DNA from: Deltaproteobacteria bacterium
GTDB taxonomy: Bacteria; Desulfobacterota; GWC2-55-46; DRQE01
DNA: 46,546 nucleotides
Reading direction: 5' to 3'
NCBI GenBank assembly: GCA_015492495.1
Contig: WGEY01000047.1
Span: 1 to 46,546, forward strand
Positions 26,090 to 36,613 of the stretch are shown here, in pieces. Numbering within the stretch: position 1 is the first letter of the stretch; every line of letters starts with the position of its first letter. The notes beneath the pieces were generated by a model, which did no database searches, was not told the DNA's origin, and was given only the letters and a program-made list of their open reading frames with translations. Both the position numbers and the translations under genes were made by a program.

Positions 26090-28186
26090 ATGCATCGCGA
26101 TACTTTATTGAGGACGATCCAGCCAGCGGCCGGATTTAGGGCGCTCGTTTTGATGATTGCGATACTCGTTGCCGCTACGGCGGCACCTTCGGTATGGGCA
26201 CTGGAGGCCCAGGGGTCTGCGGGCACGAACGATGCTCTCCAGACGGACCCAAACGCCGTCCATGCAGGGGATACCGCAGGTGTTGCGCCTGCCGGCGGAT
26301 CGGGGGAGGATGGTGAAGACAGCGTTCTCCTCAACTTCGTAAACGCCGACATCAAGGAAATCATCCACACCATAAGCGAGATAACCGGAGAAAACTTCAT
26401 ACTCGCCAGCGGCATAAGCGCCAGGATCACCGTCCAGACGAGCACACCCATACCCAGGGACGAGGTCTTCGGCATATTCGAGTCCATACTTGAGGTGAAC
26501 GGCCTTGCGGCCGTAAGAACCGGTTCTTACTACAAGATCGTCTCAAGCCCCGCGGCGAGGCGGCGGGGTGTGGAGTTCAGGCAAGACACCGCTCCCGAAA
26601 CAATACCGCCCGGTGACAGGGTGATAACCCAGATCGTGCCGGTGGAGTTCATCTCCTCCGGAGACCTCGTGCCCATCCTCCAGCCCATGCTTTCACAGGC
26701 AGGCAGTATCCATAACCACGCAAAGGCCAATACGCTCATAATCACCGACGTCGCATCGAACATAAAGAAGGCGCTCGGGATAATAAACGTGCTCGATGCC
26801 GACGCCTTCGAGAGGATGAAGGTTGTGCTCGTGCCCGTCGTCAACGTGGACGTCGCCACGCTCCACAAGGAGCTGACCGACATACTCAACTCACTGGGGA
26901 TCGGCGGGGATGCCAGACAGCTTTCGGTTGTGCCCATAGACAGGCTTAACAGCCTGATCATACTTTCTTCGAACACGAAGCTCCTTGAATCGGTGAAAGG
27001 ATGGGCGCAGAGGCTCGACAGGGCGCTCCATCCGGACGATGCATCGATGGCCGGCGATACCGTCGTGCACGTCTACTACGTAAAGAACGACAGCGCATCC
27101 AAGATCAAGGCGCTTCTGGACAAGATATTCCTCGCCGGAGAAAAGACCGTCCCCGGAAGGCCTTTGCCCAAGGGTGTCCCCCAGGGTGTCCAGGCCGTGA
27201 GGCCCCGCGACGGGATCAGCATCTTTCTCTACGAACCCTTCAACGCCCTCATAATACAGGCCTCGCAACGCGATTACCGTACCATAATGAAGGTCATAGA
27301 GGAGCTCGACCGCTCGCCGAAGCAGGCGTTGATAGATACGCTCATAGTCGAGGTTAAGCTCGATGAGAGCACCAAGTACGGGATTCAGTGGTCTCTTCTC
27401 ACCGGTAACTTCAACCTGCAGCAGAATACCGGGATATTTTCGGACACCGTAAACACCCCGGGCGCCCCCGTATCAACGCCCGCCGGAAAGAGCACGCCCT
27501 CAGGGCTCTCGGTCTTTGTTACGGACTCGAGCAGGTTCTTCGGCGTGCTGCAGGCCCTGGCCACCGAGGGGAAGGTAAATGTGCTCAGCAACCCGCACAT
27601 CATCGTAAAGAACTACGAGAAGGCCTCGATCAACATCGGGAGCGACGAGCCCATCGCCACCCAGAGCACCCAGACCGCCGTTACCGGAACGACCGGGCTC
27701 ATACAGTCCATAGAGTACAGGAAGACCGGCATCATTCTCACCGTGTCTCCCCAGATAACCGAGGGAGGAATGGTCGCCCTCAACATACGTCAGGAGATAA
27801 GCGACAAGTCGACCGACAGGACCGTGGGCGCGGGGACGTTCCCATCGTTCTCGAAGCGGGAGGTGGAGACGTCCGTGGTCGCAAGGGACGGTGCGACCAT
27901 CGTCATCGGCGGCCTAATTCAGGAGAAGAAGGAGAAGTCCTCCTCCGGCATACCGATACTCAAGGACATACCCATACTCGGGCACCTCTTCAGGTTCAAG
28001 ACCGATACCGTCGGAAAGACCGAGCTCGTGATACTGCTTACACCGAAGATCATCGCAAACCCTGAGGAGGCCGCCTCGGCAACCGGCGAGTTGAGGGACA
28101 AGCTCAAGGGGCTCAAGAAGCTCCTGAAAAGGGGGGATGCGGCCGCCTCCGGGTCCGACCGGCAGGATCCGGCTCCGGACCTCTGA
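26090..28186 (+). CDS. gspD: Type II secretion secretin GspD
   Basis: GspD forms the outer-membrane gate. The 698-residue protein has a signal peptide (ALVLMIAILVAATAAPSVWA) and then an acidic linker. The N0 domain (LLNFVNADIKEIIHTISEIT) and three N1-N3 repeats (QIVPVEFIS, KVVLVPVVNVD, VVHVYYVKND) follow. The C-terminal secretin domain includes VEVKLDESTKYGIQW, VNVLSNPHI and ATIVIGGLIQEKKEKSSSGI. A Lys-rich tail follows, which may bind a pilotin; none is encoded here. Last gene of the operon. The prepilin peptidase gspO must lie elsewhere. Confidence 0.95.
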   Translation: MHRDTLLRTIQPAAGFRALVLMIAILVAATAAPSVWALEAQGSAGTNDALQTDPNAVHAGDTAGVAPAGGSGEDGEDSVLLNFVNADIKEIIHTISEITGENFILASGISARITVQTSTPIPRDEVFGIFESILEVNGLAAVRTGSYYKIVSSPAARRRGVEFRQDTAPETIPPGDRVITQIVPVEFISSGDLVPILQPMLSQAGSIHNHAKANTLIITDVASNIKKALGIINVLDADAFERMKVVLVPVVNVDVATLHKELTDILNSLGIGGDARQLSVVPIDRLNSLIILSSNTKLLESVKGWAQRLDRALHPDDASMAGDTVVHVYYVKNDSASKIKALLDKIFLAGEKTVPGRPLPKGVPQGVQAVRPRDGISIFLYEPFNALIIQASQRDYRTIMKVIEELDRSPKQALIDTLIVEVKLDESTKYGIQWSLLTGNFNLQQNTGIFSDTVNTPGAPVSTPAGKSTPSGLSVFVTDSSRFFGVLQALATEGKVNVLSNPHIIVKNYEKASINIGSDEPIATQSTQTAVTGTTGLIQSIEYRKTGIILTVSPQITEGGMVALNIRQEISDKSTDRTVGAGTFPSFSKREVETSVVARDGATIVIGGLIQEKKEKSSSGIPILKDIPILGHLFRFKTDTVGKTELVILLTPKIIANPEEAASATGELRDKLKGLKKLLKRGDAAASGSDRQDPAPDL

Positions 28187-28375
28187 CCGGCACTCTGCTC
28201 TGGCGGTCCGGCTCAGGCACATGGCCGGCGCCGGACAGCAGTATATCGAGATAGAGCGGATCAATGAGCTGGAAAAGGAGCAGACTACGGCATAGAGCAG
28301 GCATACCGGATAGGGGCACCATAAATGTGCGAAAAATTCCGGACACCACCGATCATGCCGACCCGGCGAAATCCC

Positions 28376-28404
28376 TTGACATCACCTCCTCTTTTATATA
28401 TGAT
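28376..28404 (+). promoter_or_regulatory. Strong sigma-70-type promoter of rplU-rpmA
   Basis: TTGACA (28376-28381), exactly 17 bases, then TATGAT (28399-28404). This is the best consensus match in the window and fits a highly expressed ribosomal operon. Initiation is expected near 28411, at the edge of the repeat copy. Confidence 0.85.
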
Positions 28405-28410
28405 TAAATA

Positions 28411-28519
28411 TTAAAATTCCCTGCAGCTTGCTTCAGGTAATCTTTGCATCTAAGGGATCGATTAAACTTCGCTCGCCGACCCCGTAGCCCGCTTCGGGGG
28501 CGCTCGCGATTCATGTTCA
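28411..28519 (-). repeat. Intergenic palindromic repeat forming the rplU leader
   Basis: Read on the minus strand: TGAACATGAATCGCGAGCGC, a hairpin CCCCCGAAGCGGGCTACGGGG, GCGAGCGAAGTTTAATCGA, CCTTAGATGCAAAGATTACC, and the end hairpin CCTGAAGCAAGCTGCAGGG. The order of blocks matches the copies at 9295 and 45141. It lies between the predicted start of transcription and the rplU ribosome binding site. Confidence 0.7.
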
Positions 28520-28537
28520 CATACACGGAGGACGGAG

Positions 28538-28849
28538 ATGTACGCAGTTGTCAGGACAGGCGGAAAGCAGTATACGGTAAGGGAGGGAGATATCCTCAAC
28601 GTCGAGAAGCTTCCCGGCGAGGCCGGATGTACGGTGGAGCTGAAGGACGTGCTTGCGGTCGGCGAGGGCGGGGAGCTCAGTGTCGGGGCCCCGGTTGTGG
28701 AGGATGCGGCCGTGGTATGCGAGATAGTAGGACACGGAAAGTCAAAGAAGGTGGTGGTCTTCAAGAAGAAGAGGAGAAAGGGTTATGCGAAGAAACAGGG
28801 CCACCGCCAGGAGTATACGAGCTTAAGGGTCAAAGAGATAAGGGCTTAA
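28538..28849 (+). CDS. rplU: 50S ribosomal protein L21
   Basis: L21 binds 23S rRNA in the large subunit. The 103-residue length and the motifs [24 protein letters not shown] and the basic tail [18 protein letters not shown] are diagnostic. GGAGG at 28527-28531 precedes the ATG by six bases. It is the first gene of the classic L21-L27-Obg cluster. Confidence 0.97.
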   Translation: MYAVVRTGGKQYTVREGDILNVEKLPGEAGCTVELKDVLAVGEGGELSVGAPVVEDAAVVCEIVGHGKSKKVVVFKKKRRKGYAKKQGHRQEYTSLRVKEIRA

Positions 28850-28862
28850 GGAGGAAACGAAG

Positions 28863-29114
28863 TTGGCACATAAGAAGGCTGGAGGAAGTTCAAGGAACGG
28901 CAGGGACAGTCAGGGCCAGAGGCGCGGGGTGAAGCGCTACGCGGGCCAGGCCGTAAGGGCAGGCTCCATAATCGTACGTCAGTTGGGGACCAGGATACAC
29001 CCGGGCCTGAACGTTGGCATGGGTAAGGACTACACCATATTCGCAAAGATCGACGGGGTGGTGGAGTTCAGGGACAGCGGCAACAAGAAGGTCGTAAGCG
29101 TATTGCCGCTGTAA
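28863..29114 (+). CDS. rpmA: 50S ribosomal protein L27
   Basis: L27 contacts the peptidyl-transferase centre through its N-terminus. The 83-residue protein starts [15 protein letters not shown] directly after the initiator, so it lacks the cleaved leader found in Firmicutes. The start is TTG 28863, supported by AAGGAGG at 28848-28854 and by the conserved N-terminus. It is 13 bases after rplU and is followed by a terminator. Confidence 0.97.
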   Translation: MAHKKAGGSSRNGRDSQGQRRGVKRYAGQAVRAGSIIVRQLGTRIHPGLNVGMGKDYTIFAKIDGVVEFRDSGNKKVVSVLPL

Positions 29115-29255
29115 GGTTCCCGGCTGTTTTCCCCGGAAGCGCGCAGCGGCCGCAGCCTGTCGCACCTGGATGCGCAGTGCAGAGATCTTCGCGGCCTGTG
29201 GCGGTAGCTTTGGAGCTCGATCGGCGGACTGAACCTGTGAAAACAACCGGTGTGC

Positions 29256-29307
29256 AAGGGCGAAGAAGAGAGGTACTGCTTCTCATTTTCGCCCTTTTTG
29301 TTTTTTT
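29256..29307 (+). terminator. Rho-independent terminator after rpmA
   Basis: AAGGGCGAA (29256-29264) pairs with TTCGCCCTT (29288-29296), with an inner GAAG/CTTC pairing, followed by a T-rich tail to 29307. It separates the ribosomal genes from obgE and probably lets only some transcripts continue. Confidence 0.8.
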
Positions 29308-29323
29308 GTATCTTGGTTCTTAG

Positions 29324-31473
<2,150 letters not shown>

Positions 31474-31476
<3 letters not shown>

Positions 31477-31550
31477 ACATGCATCGCGAGCGCCTGTCTG
31501 CCGTACCGGGACAGGCAGGCATTCCCTGCGGCTTGCCGCGGGGAGCTCAA
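31474..31550 (+). repeat. Intergenic palindromic repeat, short copy
   Basis: TGAACATGCATCGCGAGCGC, an inner hairpin CCTGTC...GGACAGG, then the end hairpin CCCTGCGGC-TT-GCCGCGGGG and AGCTCAA. It lacks the GCGAGCGAAATGTAATCG block of longer copies. Its first three bases are the proB stop codon, and it sits between proB and proA. Confidence 0.75.
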
Positions 31551-31585
31551 CGACCGGGCGGCCATACCATTATAAGGAGAGCATT

Positions 31586-32842
31586 ATGAACGTAAGAGAG
31601 CTGATTCACGACATCGCCGTATCCGCGAGGGATGCCTCGAGGCTGCTTGCAAGGCTGGAAGGAGGGGTGAAGGATAGGGCGCTCAGAAGGATGGCCGACG
31701 ATCTGGAGGCCAACGCCGCTTTTCTCAAGGAGGAGAACCTGAAGGACCTCGAATCGGCCCGGAAGAGCGGACTCAAGGGGGCCATGGTAGACAGGCTCAC
31801 CCTCTCCGACAGGGTCATCGAGTCCATGGCGCGGGGGCTCAGGGAGGTGGCGGCGCTGCCTGACCCAGTCGGAGAGGTGACCCGCATGTGGAAGAGGCCC
31901 AACGGGCTCAGGGTGGGCAGGGTGCGCATCCCGCTGGGGGTCATAGGCATCATATACGAGTCCAGGCCCAATGTGACCGCGGATGCCGCCGGATTGTGCC
32001 TCAAGTCGGGCAACGCCGTGGTCCTCAGGGGAGGAAGCGAGGCCATAAACTCCAACATGGCCATCGCCGGCATACTGAGGGCGGCCTGCAAGGCCGAGGG
32101 GGTGCCGGAGCGTGCCATACAGGTCGTACCCACGGTCGAGAGGGAAGCGGTACTGGAGATGCTCGTCTGCGAGGATTACATAGACCTCATAATCCCGAGG
32201 GGGGGCGAGGGGCTCATAAGGTTCGTTGTGGATAACTCAAGGATACCTGTCATAAAGCACTACAAGGGGGTGTGCCACGTCTTCGTGGATGCATCCGCGG
32301 ACATGGAGATGGCCTGCGAGATAGCGTTCAACGCGAAGGTGCAGAGGCCCGGGGTATGTAACGCCATGGAGACGCTCCTGGTTCACAGGAAGATAGCCCG
32401 GGACTTCCTGCCGGAGATATACAAGAGGTACAGGGAGGCGGATGTCGAGGTCCGCGGTTGCCCGGTGACCAGGGATATATTGGAGGATGTGAAGGAGGCG
32501 ACCGACGAGGATTGGACCGAGGAGTACCTCGATCTCGTGCTCGCGGTCCGTGTAGTTGAAGACATCGACGAGGCCATCGCTCACATCGAAAGGTACGGCT
32601 CGCTTCACACAGAATCCATAGTCACCAACGACTACTCCAACGCCAGGAGGTTCCTCGACGAGGTCAACTCCTCCACGGTCATGGTAAACGCCTCGACCAG
32701 GTTCAGCGACGGTTACGAGCTCGGACTCGGGGCGGAGATAGGCATATCCACTACCAAGCTTCACGCCTTCGGCCCGATGGGATTGGAGGACCTCACGACC
32801 CGGAAGTTCGTGGTCTACGGTCAGGGCCAGATAAGGAAGTAG
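31586..32842 (+). CDS. proA: Gamma-glutamyl phosphate reductase
   Basis: ProA reduces gamma-glutamyl phosphate with NADPH to glutamate semialdehyde, which cyclises to pyrroline-5-carboxylate. It has 418 residues, with [19 protein letters not shown] and [13 protein letters not shown] (nucleotide site) and the catalytic Cys in [21 protein letters not shown] at 31574-31580 precedes the ATG. proC is not present in this window. Confidence 0.96.
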   Translation: MNVRELIHDIAVSARDASRLLARLEGGVKDRALRRMADDLEANAAFLKEENLKDLESARKSGLKGAMVDRLTLSDRVIESMARGLREVAALPDPVGEVTRMWKRPNGLRVGRVRIPLGVIGIIYESRPNVTADAAGLCLKSGNAVVLRGGSEAINSNMAIAGILRAACKAEGVPERAIQVVPTVEREAVLEMLVCEDYIDLIIPRGGEGLIRFVVDNSRIPVIKHYKGVCHVFVDASADMEMACEIAFNAKVQRPGVCNAMETLLVHRKIARDFLPEIYKRYREADVEVRGCPVTRDILEDVKEATDEDWTEEYLDLVLAVRVVEDIDEAIAHIERYGSLHTESIVTNDYSNARRFLDEVNSSTVMVNASTRFSDGYELGLGAEIGISTTKLHAFGPMGLEDLTTRKFVVYGQGQIRK

Positions 32843-32871
32843 CGGCGCATCCATCGGGCCACCGGCCGCTT

Positions 32872-32899
32872 TTGACATTTCGGAACTCTTTGGTAGAAT
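32872..32899 (+). promoter_or_regulatory. Predicted promoter of the DUF4388/GAF operon
   Basis: TTGACA (32872-32877), a 16-base spacer, and TAGAAT (32894-32899) with an extended -10 TG at 32891-32892. Initiation near 32906 leaves a leader of about 100 bases before the DUF4388 gene. Confidence 0.75.
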
Positions 32900-33009
32900 T
32901 CCTAAAGGGTCGGTTTGTCATCACCTCCATCCATGTACATCCTTCATCCGCGTCTGCGGAACACCTCATCACCCGAAGCCTATCCTGAAATACAAAGGGG
33001 GCGCCTTAT

Positions 33010-33426
33010 ATGGCGGTAAAGGGCAGGTTGCAGGACATGGCCCTCATCGATATCCTGCAGATACTACACGCAGAGCGCAGGACAGCGGGGATACATCTGG
33101 GCAGCGAAAGGGGGTATGGAGAGGTCTATATGAAGGACGGCGAGATCGTTCATGCGTTGTACAGGGATCTTGTCGGCGGAGAGGCGCTCTGTTACCTTCT
33201 TGCATGGACCGAAGGGGACTTCGATGTCGAGGACGACGAGAGTCCTCCCGGGCAGTCCGTTGCAGAGGACTTTGACCGCCTGCTCGGAGAGGGGTTCAAG
33301 CGGCTCGAAGAGGCCAGGGCAAGAGGGCTGGAATCAAGGGGCTACGGTGAGGACAGGGAGTCCGTAATGCTCATAAATAAGCTCCTTGAGATGGGTATCC
33401 TCGAGAAGGCGGGGGAGAGTAGATGA
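33010..33426 (+). CDS. DUF4388 (PATAN-like) domain protein
   Basis: The 138-residue protein starts with the DUF4388 signature: LQDMALIDILQILHAERRTAGIHL condensed over residues 7-30, VYMKDGEIVHALYRDLVGGEAL, and LLAWTEGDFDVE. DUF4388/PATAN proteins are small cytoplasmic modules often linked to GTPase, two-component or c-di-GMP signalling in Deltaproteobacteria and Deinococcus; precise roles are mostly unknown. Its stop overlaps the start of the next gene (ATGA at 33423), so the two probably act together. Confidence 0.85.
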   Translation: MAVKGRLQDMALIDILQILHAERRTAGIHLGSERGYGEVYMKDGEIVHALYRDLVGGEALCYLLAWTEGDFDVEDDESPPGQSVAEDFDRLLGEGFKRLEEARARGLESRGYGEDRESVMLINKLLEMGILEKAGESR

Positions 33427-35689
33427 AGGCGGCTCAGAAGAATGTGGCGATCATAGGGGCGAACAAGGAAGGGCTAGGCATACTGCCCGTGATCCTTCAG
33501 GATCCGGCCACGAGGCTTGCGATGATAGCCGACCCCAACCCCGACGCCATGCTCTTCAAGCTCATGGAGCTCGGCTACAGGCTTTCGGCCGCTACAACAT
33601 AAAGGTCACCTCCAACCTCATGGACCTCAAGAAGGTGTACGGGGTAAACGTCATCATAAACGCGCGCCAGGATCCGGTGATCGAAAGGTTCCTGGAGGAG
33701 CCGGAGTTCAGGGACGTCGAGAAGTACTCGCCGATGAGCGCCAAGCTTCTGTGGGGAGTGAGGGCAGCTACCGCTGCGGAGGAAGACAGGGAAGCCGGAG
33801 TACGCCACACCTCGCTTCTTACTTCGCTCAGGGATCTCGTTGACGCCGTAAGGCTTACGAGCGACCGTACGGAGCTTCTCTCCGACATACTCGACCTCGC
33901 AATAGAGACCACGCATGCCGAAAGCGGCTCCATAATGCTGCTGAGCCCGCAGGAGGATGTGCTGAGGATGGAAGTGGCGCGGGGGCTCGATGAGGAGATC
34001 GTAAGAAAGGTGAGGGTGGCCCTCGGCGAGGGTGTCTCCGGCAGGGTCGCAAAGGAGTGCAAGCCGGTCATCATCTCCGGCAAGGCCAAGGATGAGGAGT
34101 TTTTCAGGCTGAAGAAGAGGAGGGACGTGAAAAACTCCATGTGCGTGCCGCTTATCGTCGGTTCAAGGGCGATAGGCGTCATAAACGTGAATACAACCGA
34201 AGCGGCGCATACCTTCAGCGAGGACGATCTCGCCTTCCTGACCACGTTGGCCGGCCTTGCGGCGGAGGTCATACAGCGCTCGAGCGAGTTCGAGGAGCTC
34301 AGGGTTGATGCCGCGAAGTTCGCCCTTTGGAAGGAGCTCGAGGTGAGCATGTCCGCGCACAAGCCGCTTCACAAGCGCCTGAACATGGTCTGCAGGAAAC
34401 TTTCCGACCTCGTCCCTGGGCTCACATGCTTCATTTACCTGTACGATGAGGAGAGGAAGAGGCTTTTTCTGAGGTCCTCCAGCACGAGACACGCACCGAC
34501 CGAGCCCGTGCTCGCGCTTGCCTATGGAGAGGGGATAGAGGGGTGGATGATAGACAACATGAAAGAGGTGATCCTCGTGGACAGGACCGACGAAGGGGTG
34601 CTCAAGAGGAGTTACATGGCCCTGCCCATGACGGCCAAAGGCCATCTGGTGGGGGCCTTCACCGGACAGATGATATCGAGCCGGGGGCTTTCCAAATACA
34701 ACGAGGCGTTCCTCAAGGATATCGTCTCGCTCATTTCCGAGCGTGTCTATATCAACAAAAAGAACGAGGATGAGATGTCGAGCACCAGGAAGATAGTCGC
34801 TGTCGATGAGACCGGGCTTGAGCTCATCTCCATGAAGGGGACGAGGAGGCTCCTTGATTTGATAGTCACTGCCTCGGCCGATATACTCGGCGCAGAGGGG
34901 GCCTCGCTCCGGGTTAGATCAAGTGGAGCCGGGGTCCTGACCACAGCGGCCACCTCCGGGCTGGACAGTAGGAAGGTCCGGGACTACTTCGCACCCATAG
35001 AGACAGAGACCGTCCATGAGGCGCTGAGGAAGGGGGAGATCGTCCTTAGGGAGTTCTCTGACGAGGTCAGTCCGTACATAAGAGGAGTGCTCGCCTGTCC
35101 GCTCAAGGCGGACGGCGAGGTTGCCGCCGTACTTACGCTCTTCAACAAGTTCGAGGAGATGAGCGCCTATCCGTGTGCATTCACAAGGAGTGACGCCGGG
35201 GTGCTCACGAGGTTCGCGGTGTACATGGAGAAGGTGCTTGATGACATAATCGAGGTGTCCGCAGCCTGCGATGACTGGGATGTTGTAAGCCCGCAGCTCT
35301 TTCGCAGAAGGGTGGAGGAGGAGCTTGACCGTGCGCGCAGGCTCGATAAAAAGGTAGTGCTTGTTACCGTGAAGGTGAACGGTCTCAAGGGGGTTGCGGG
35401 GCAGGAAAAGGACGAGTTCATAAGAAAGCTCCTGAGCTTCGTAAGTGAGAAGACAAGGAGCTTCGATACGGTTGCGCTCCTCGATGAAGAGACCATCGGG
35501 ATACTCTATCCAGAGGCCGACGAGGGTGTTACCCGCGCCTTGGGAATGACTGTGTTCGCAGAGAGGCCTCCGGAGTTCGGCAGGGGCATGTACTTCGGCC
35601 ATGCCACCTGTCCGGTCGACGGTCTCACCTTTGACGAGCTTTTGGATAAGGCCTCGGTCCAGGCAAGGATGAACCTGCACAGAATTTGA
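33423..35689 (+). CDS. Rossmann-GAF signalling protein with degenerate GGDEF domain; apparent frameshift
   Basis: The true start is ATG 33423, overlapping the DUF4388 stop. This frame encodes a Rossmann-like opening (KNVAIIGANKEGLGILPVIL) but hits TAA at 33600. The next frame continues the same fold from FGRYNIKVTSNLM. Inserting one base in CTTTC at 33582-33586 joins them into about 755 residues. The open frame extending upstream to 33386 in the second frame is Arg-rich noise. Downstream are about three GAF-like domains (around 145-290, 305-460, 490-620) and a C-terminal GGDEF-like fold where the active motif reads LDEET, so it is probably catalytically dead. A sensor or scaffold role is inferred. 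Either a sequencing error or a real inactivating mutation. Confidence 0.8.
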
Positions 35690-35740
35690 AGGTGCGCTGC
35701 GGAGAGGCTTCGGCCAAGATATTGCGCTGCGCGTGGACCG

Positions 35741-36589
35741 CTATCCAAAGATATTCTTTATGAAGAACCAGACATTCTCCTTTCTTTCTCCGAAACGCCT
35801 GAGCACATAGGCAAGCCACTCCGGCCCGTAGGGCACGTAGACCCTCACCGTGTAGCCCTCTTCCACGAGCCTCTTCTGAAGCTTTCTCTTTATTCCGAGA
35901 AGCATCTGGAACTCGAACGAATCCTTCGGGATCCCGTGCAGGCCGGTGAAGTCCATGGCCTCATCGATCAGCCTTTCATCATGTGTTGCAAGGGCCGGGC
36001 GGTTGCCCCGGAGTAGGAGCTCCTTCATGAGCCTCGAGTAGTTTTCGTCGACGTCCCTCTTGGACTCGAAGGCAACATCCGGAGGCTCCTTGTAGGCCCC
36101 CTTGACAAGCCTCACGCTCGCCCCTCTCTGTATGAGGAGCGCTACGTCCCGCTCGCTCCTGCGAAGGCACGTCTGGATGGCTATGCCGATGTTTTGGTAC
36201 CTTTCCCTGAGGCCGAGGAAGATGTCGATCGTTGCCTGCGTGTAGGCAGAGCCTTCCATGTCGAAGCGGACGAAGTTGTTCAGCGCGTGGGCCTTTTTTA
36301 TTATCCGTTCGACGTTGTCCCTTGCAAGCTCGGGTGAGATGTCAAGCCCCAGATGGGTCAGCTTCAGTGACACGCCGGAGTTGACACCGGCCTTATTTAT
36401 TTCCTCGAGGAGGTGAAGGTACTCCTCCACCCCATTTTCCGCTCCGGCCTCGTCCTCTACGTTCTCTCCGAGGTTGTCTATGGTTGCGAGTATTCCGTGG
36501 GCGTTGAGCTCCTCGGCGACCCTCACGGCATCCTCTCTCGCCTCTCCGGCTATGTATCTCTTTGCAAAGAAGGATAGGATGTCTTTCAC
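35741..36589 (-). CDS. Proline dehydrogenase (monofunctional)
   Basis: This FAD enzyme oxidises proline to pyrroline-5-carboxylate at the membrane surface. The 282-residue length fits the stand-alone Thermus/Bacillus type, not the PutA fusion. Barrel motifs include SLKLTHLGLD, RFDMEGSAYT, VRLVKGAYKEP, LATHDE and the C-terminal YVPYGPEWLAYVLRRFGER, holding the Arg-Arg and Glu that bind proline. The start is GTG 36589. It is the last gene of a minus-strand cluster, 24 bases after the cDPG-synthetase-like gene. It runs opposite in direction and in pathway to proBA. Confidence 0.93.
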   Translation of the reverse strand: MKDILSFFAKRYIAGEAREDAVRVAEELNAHGILATIDNLGENVEDEAGAENGVEEYLHLLEEINKAGVNSGVSLKLTHLGLDISPELARDNVERIIKKAHALNNFVRFDMEGSAYTQATIDIFLGLRERYQNIGIAIQTCLRRSERDVALLIQRGASVRLVKGAYKEPPDVAFESKRDVDENYSRLMKELLLRGNRPALATHDERLIDEAMDFTGLHGIPKDSFEFQMLLGIKRKLQKRLVEEGYTVRVYVPYGPEWLAYVLRRFGERKENVWFFIKNIFG

Positions 36590-36613
36590 TTCGATATGTC
36601 TGCCCGGGGAAGA

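Larger units (their letters stand above)
28187..28537. other. Intergenic region gspD-rplU
   Basis: These 351 bases contain a strong promoter (28376-28404) and a repeat copy on the minus strand (28411-28519) that makes up almost all of the predicted rplU leader. The first 190 bases hold only a 24-codon ORF (28221-28295) without a ribosome binding site. No gspD terminator is obvious. Confidence 0.7.

Noticed and set aside
28221-28295. 24-codon ORF after gspD
   Set aside because: It has no ribosome binding site, no promoter and no recognisable content.
33386-33590. Upstream extension of the GAF protein in the second frame
   Set aside because: The translation is Arg-rich and without fold, while the other frame from ATG 33423 gives a clear Rossmann start coupled to the preceding stop.
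33582-33602. Programmed ribosomal frameshift in the GAF protein
   Set aside because: The required shift is -1 on CTTTC; there is no standard X XXY YYZ slippery heptamer, no upstream Shine-Dalgarno stimulator and no obvious downstream structure. A missing base is simpler.
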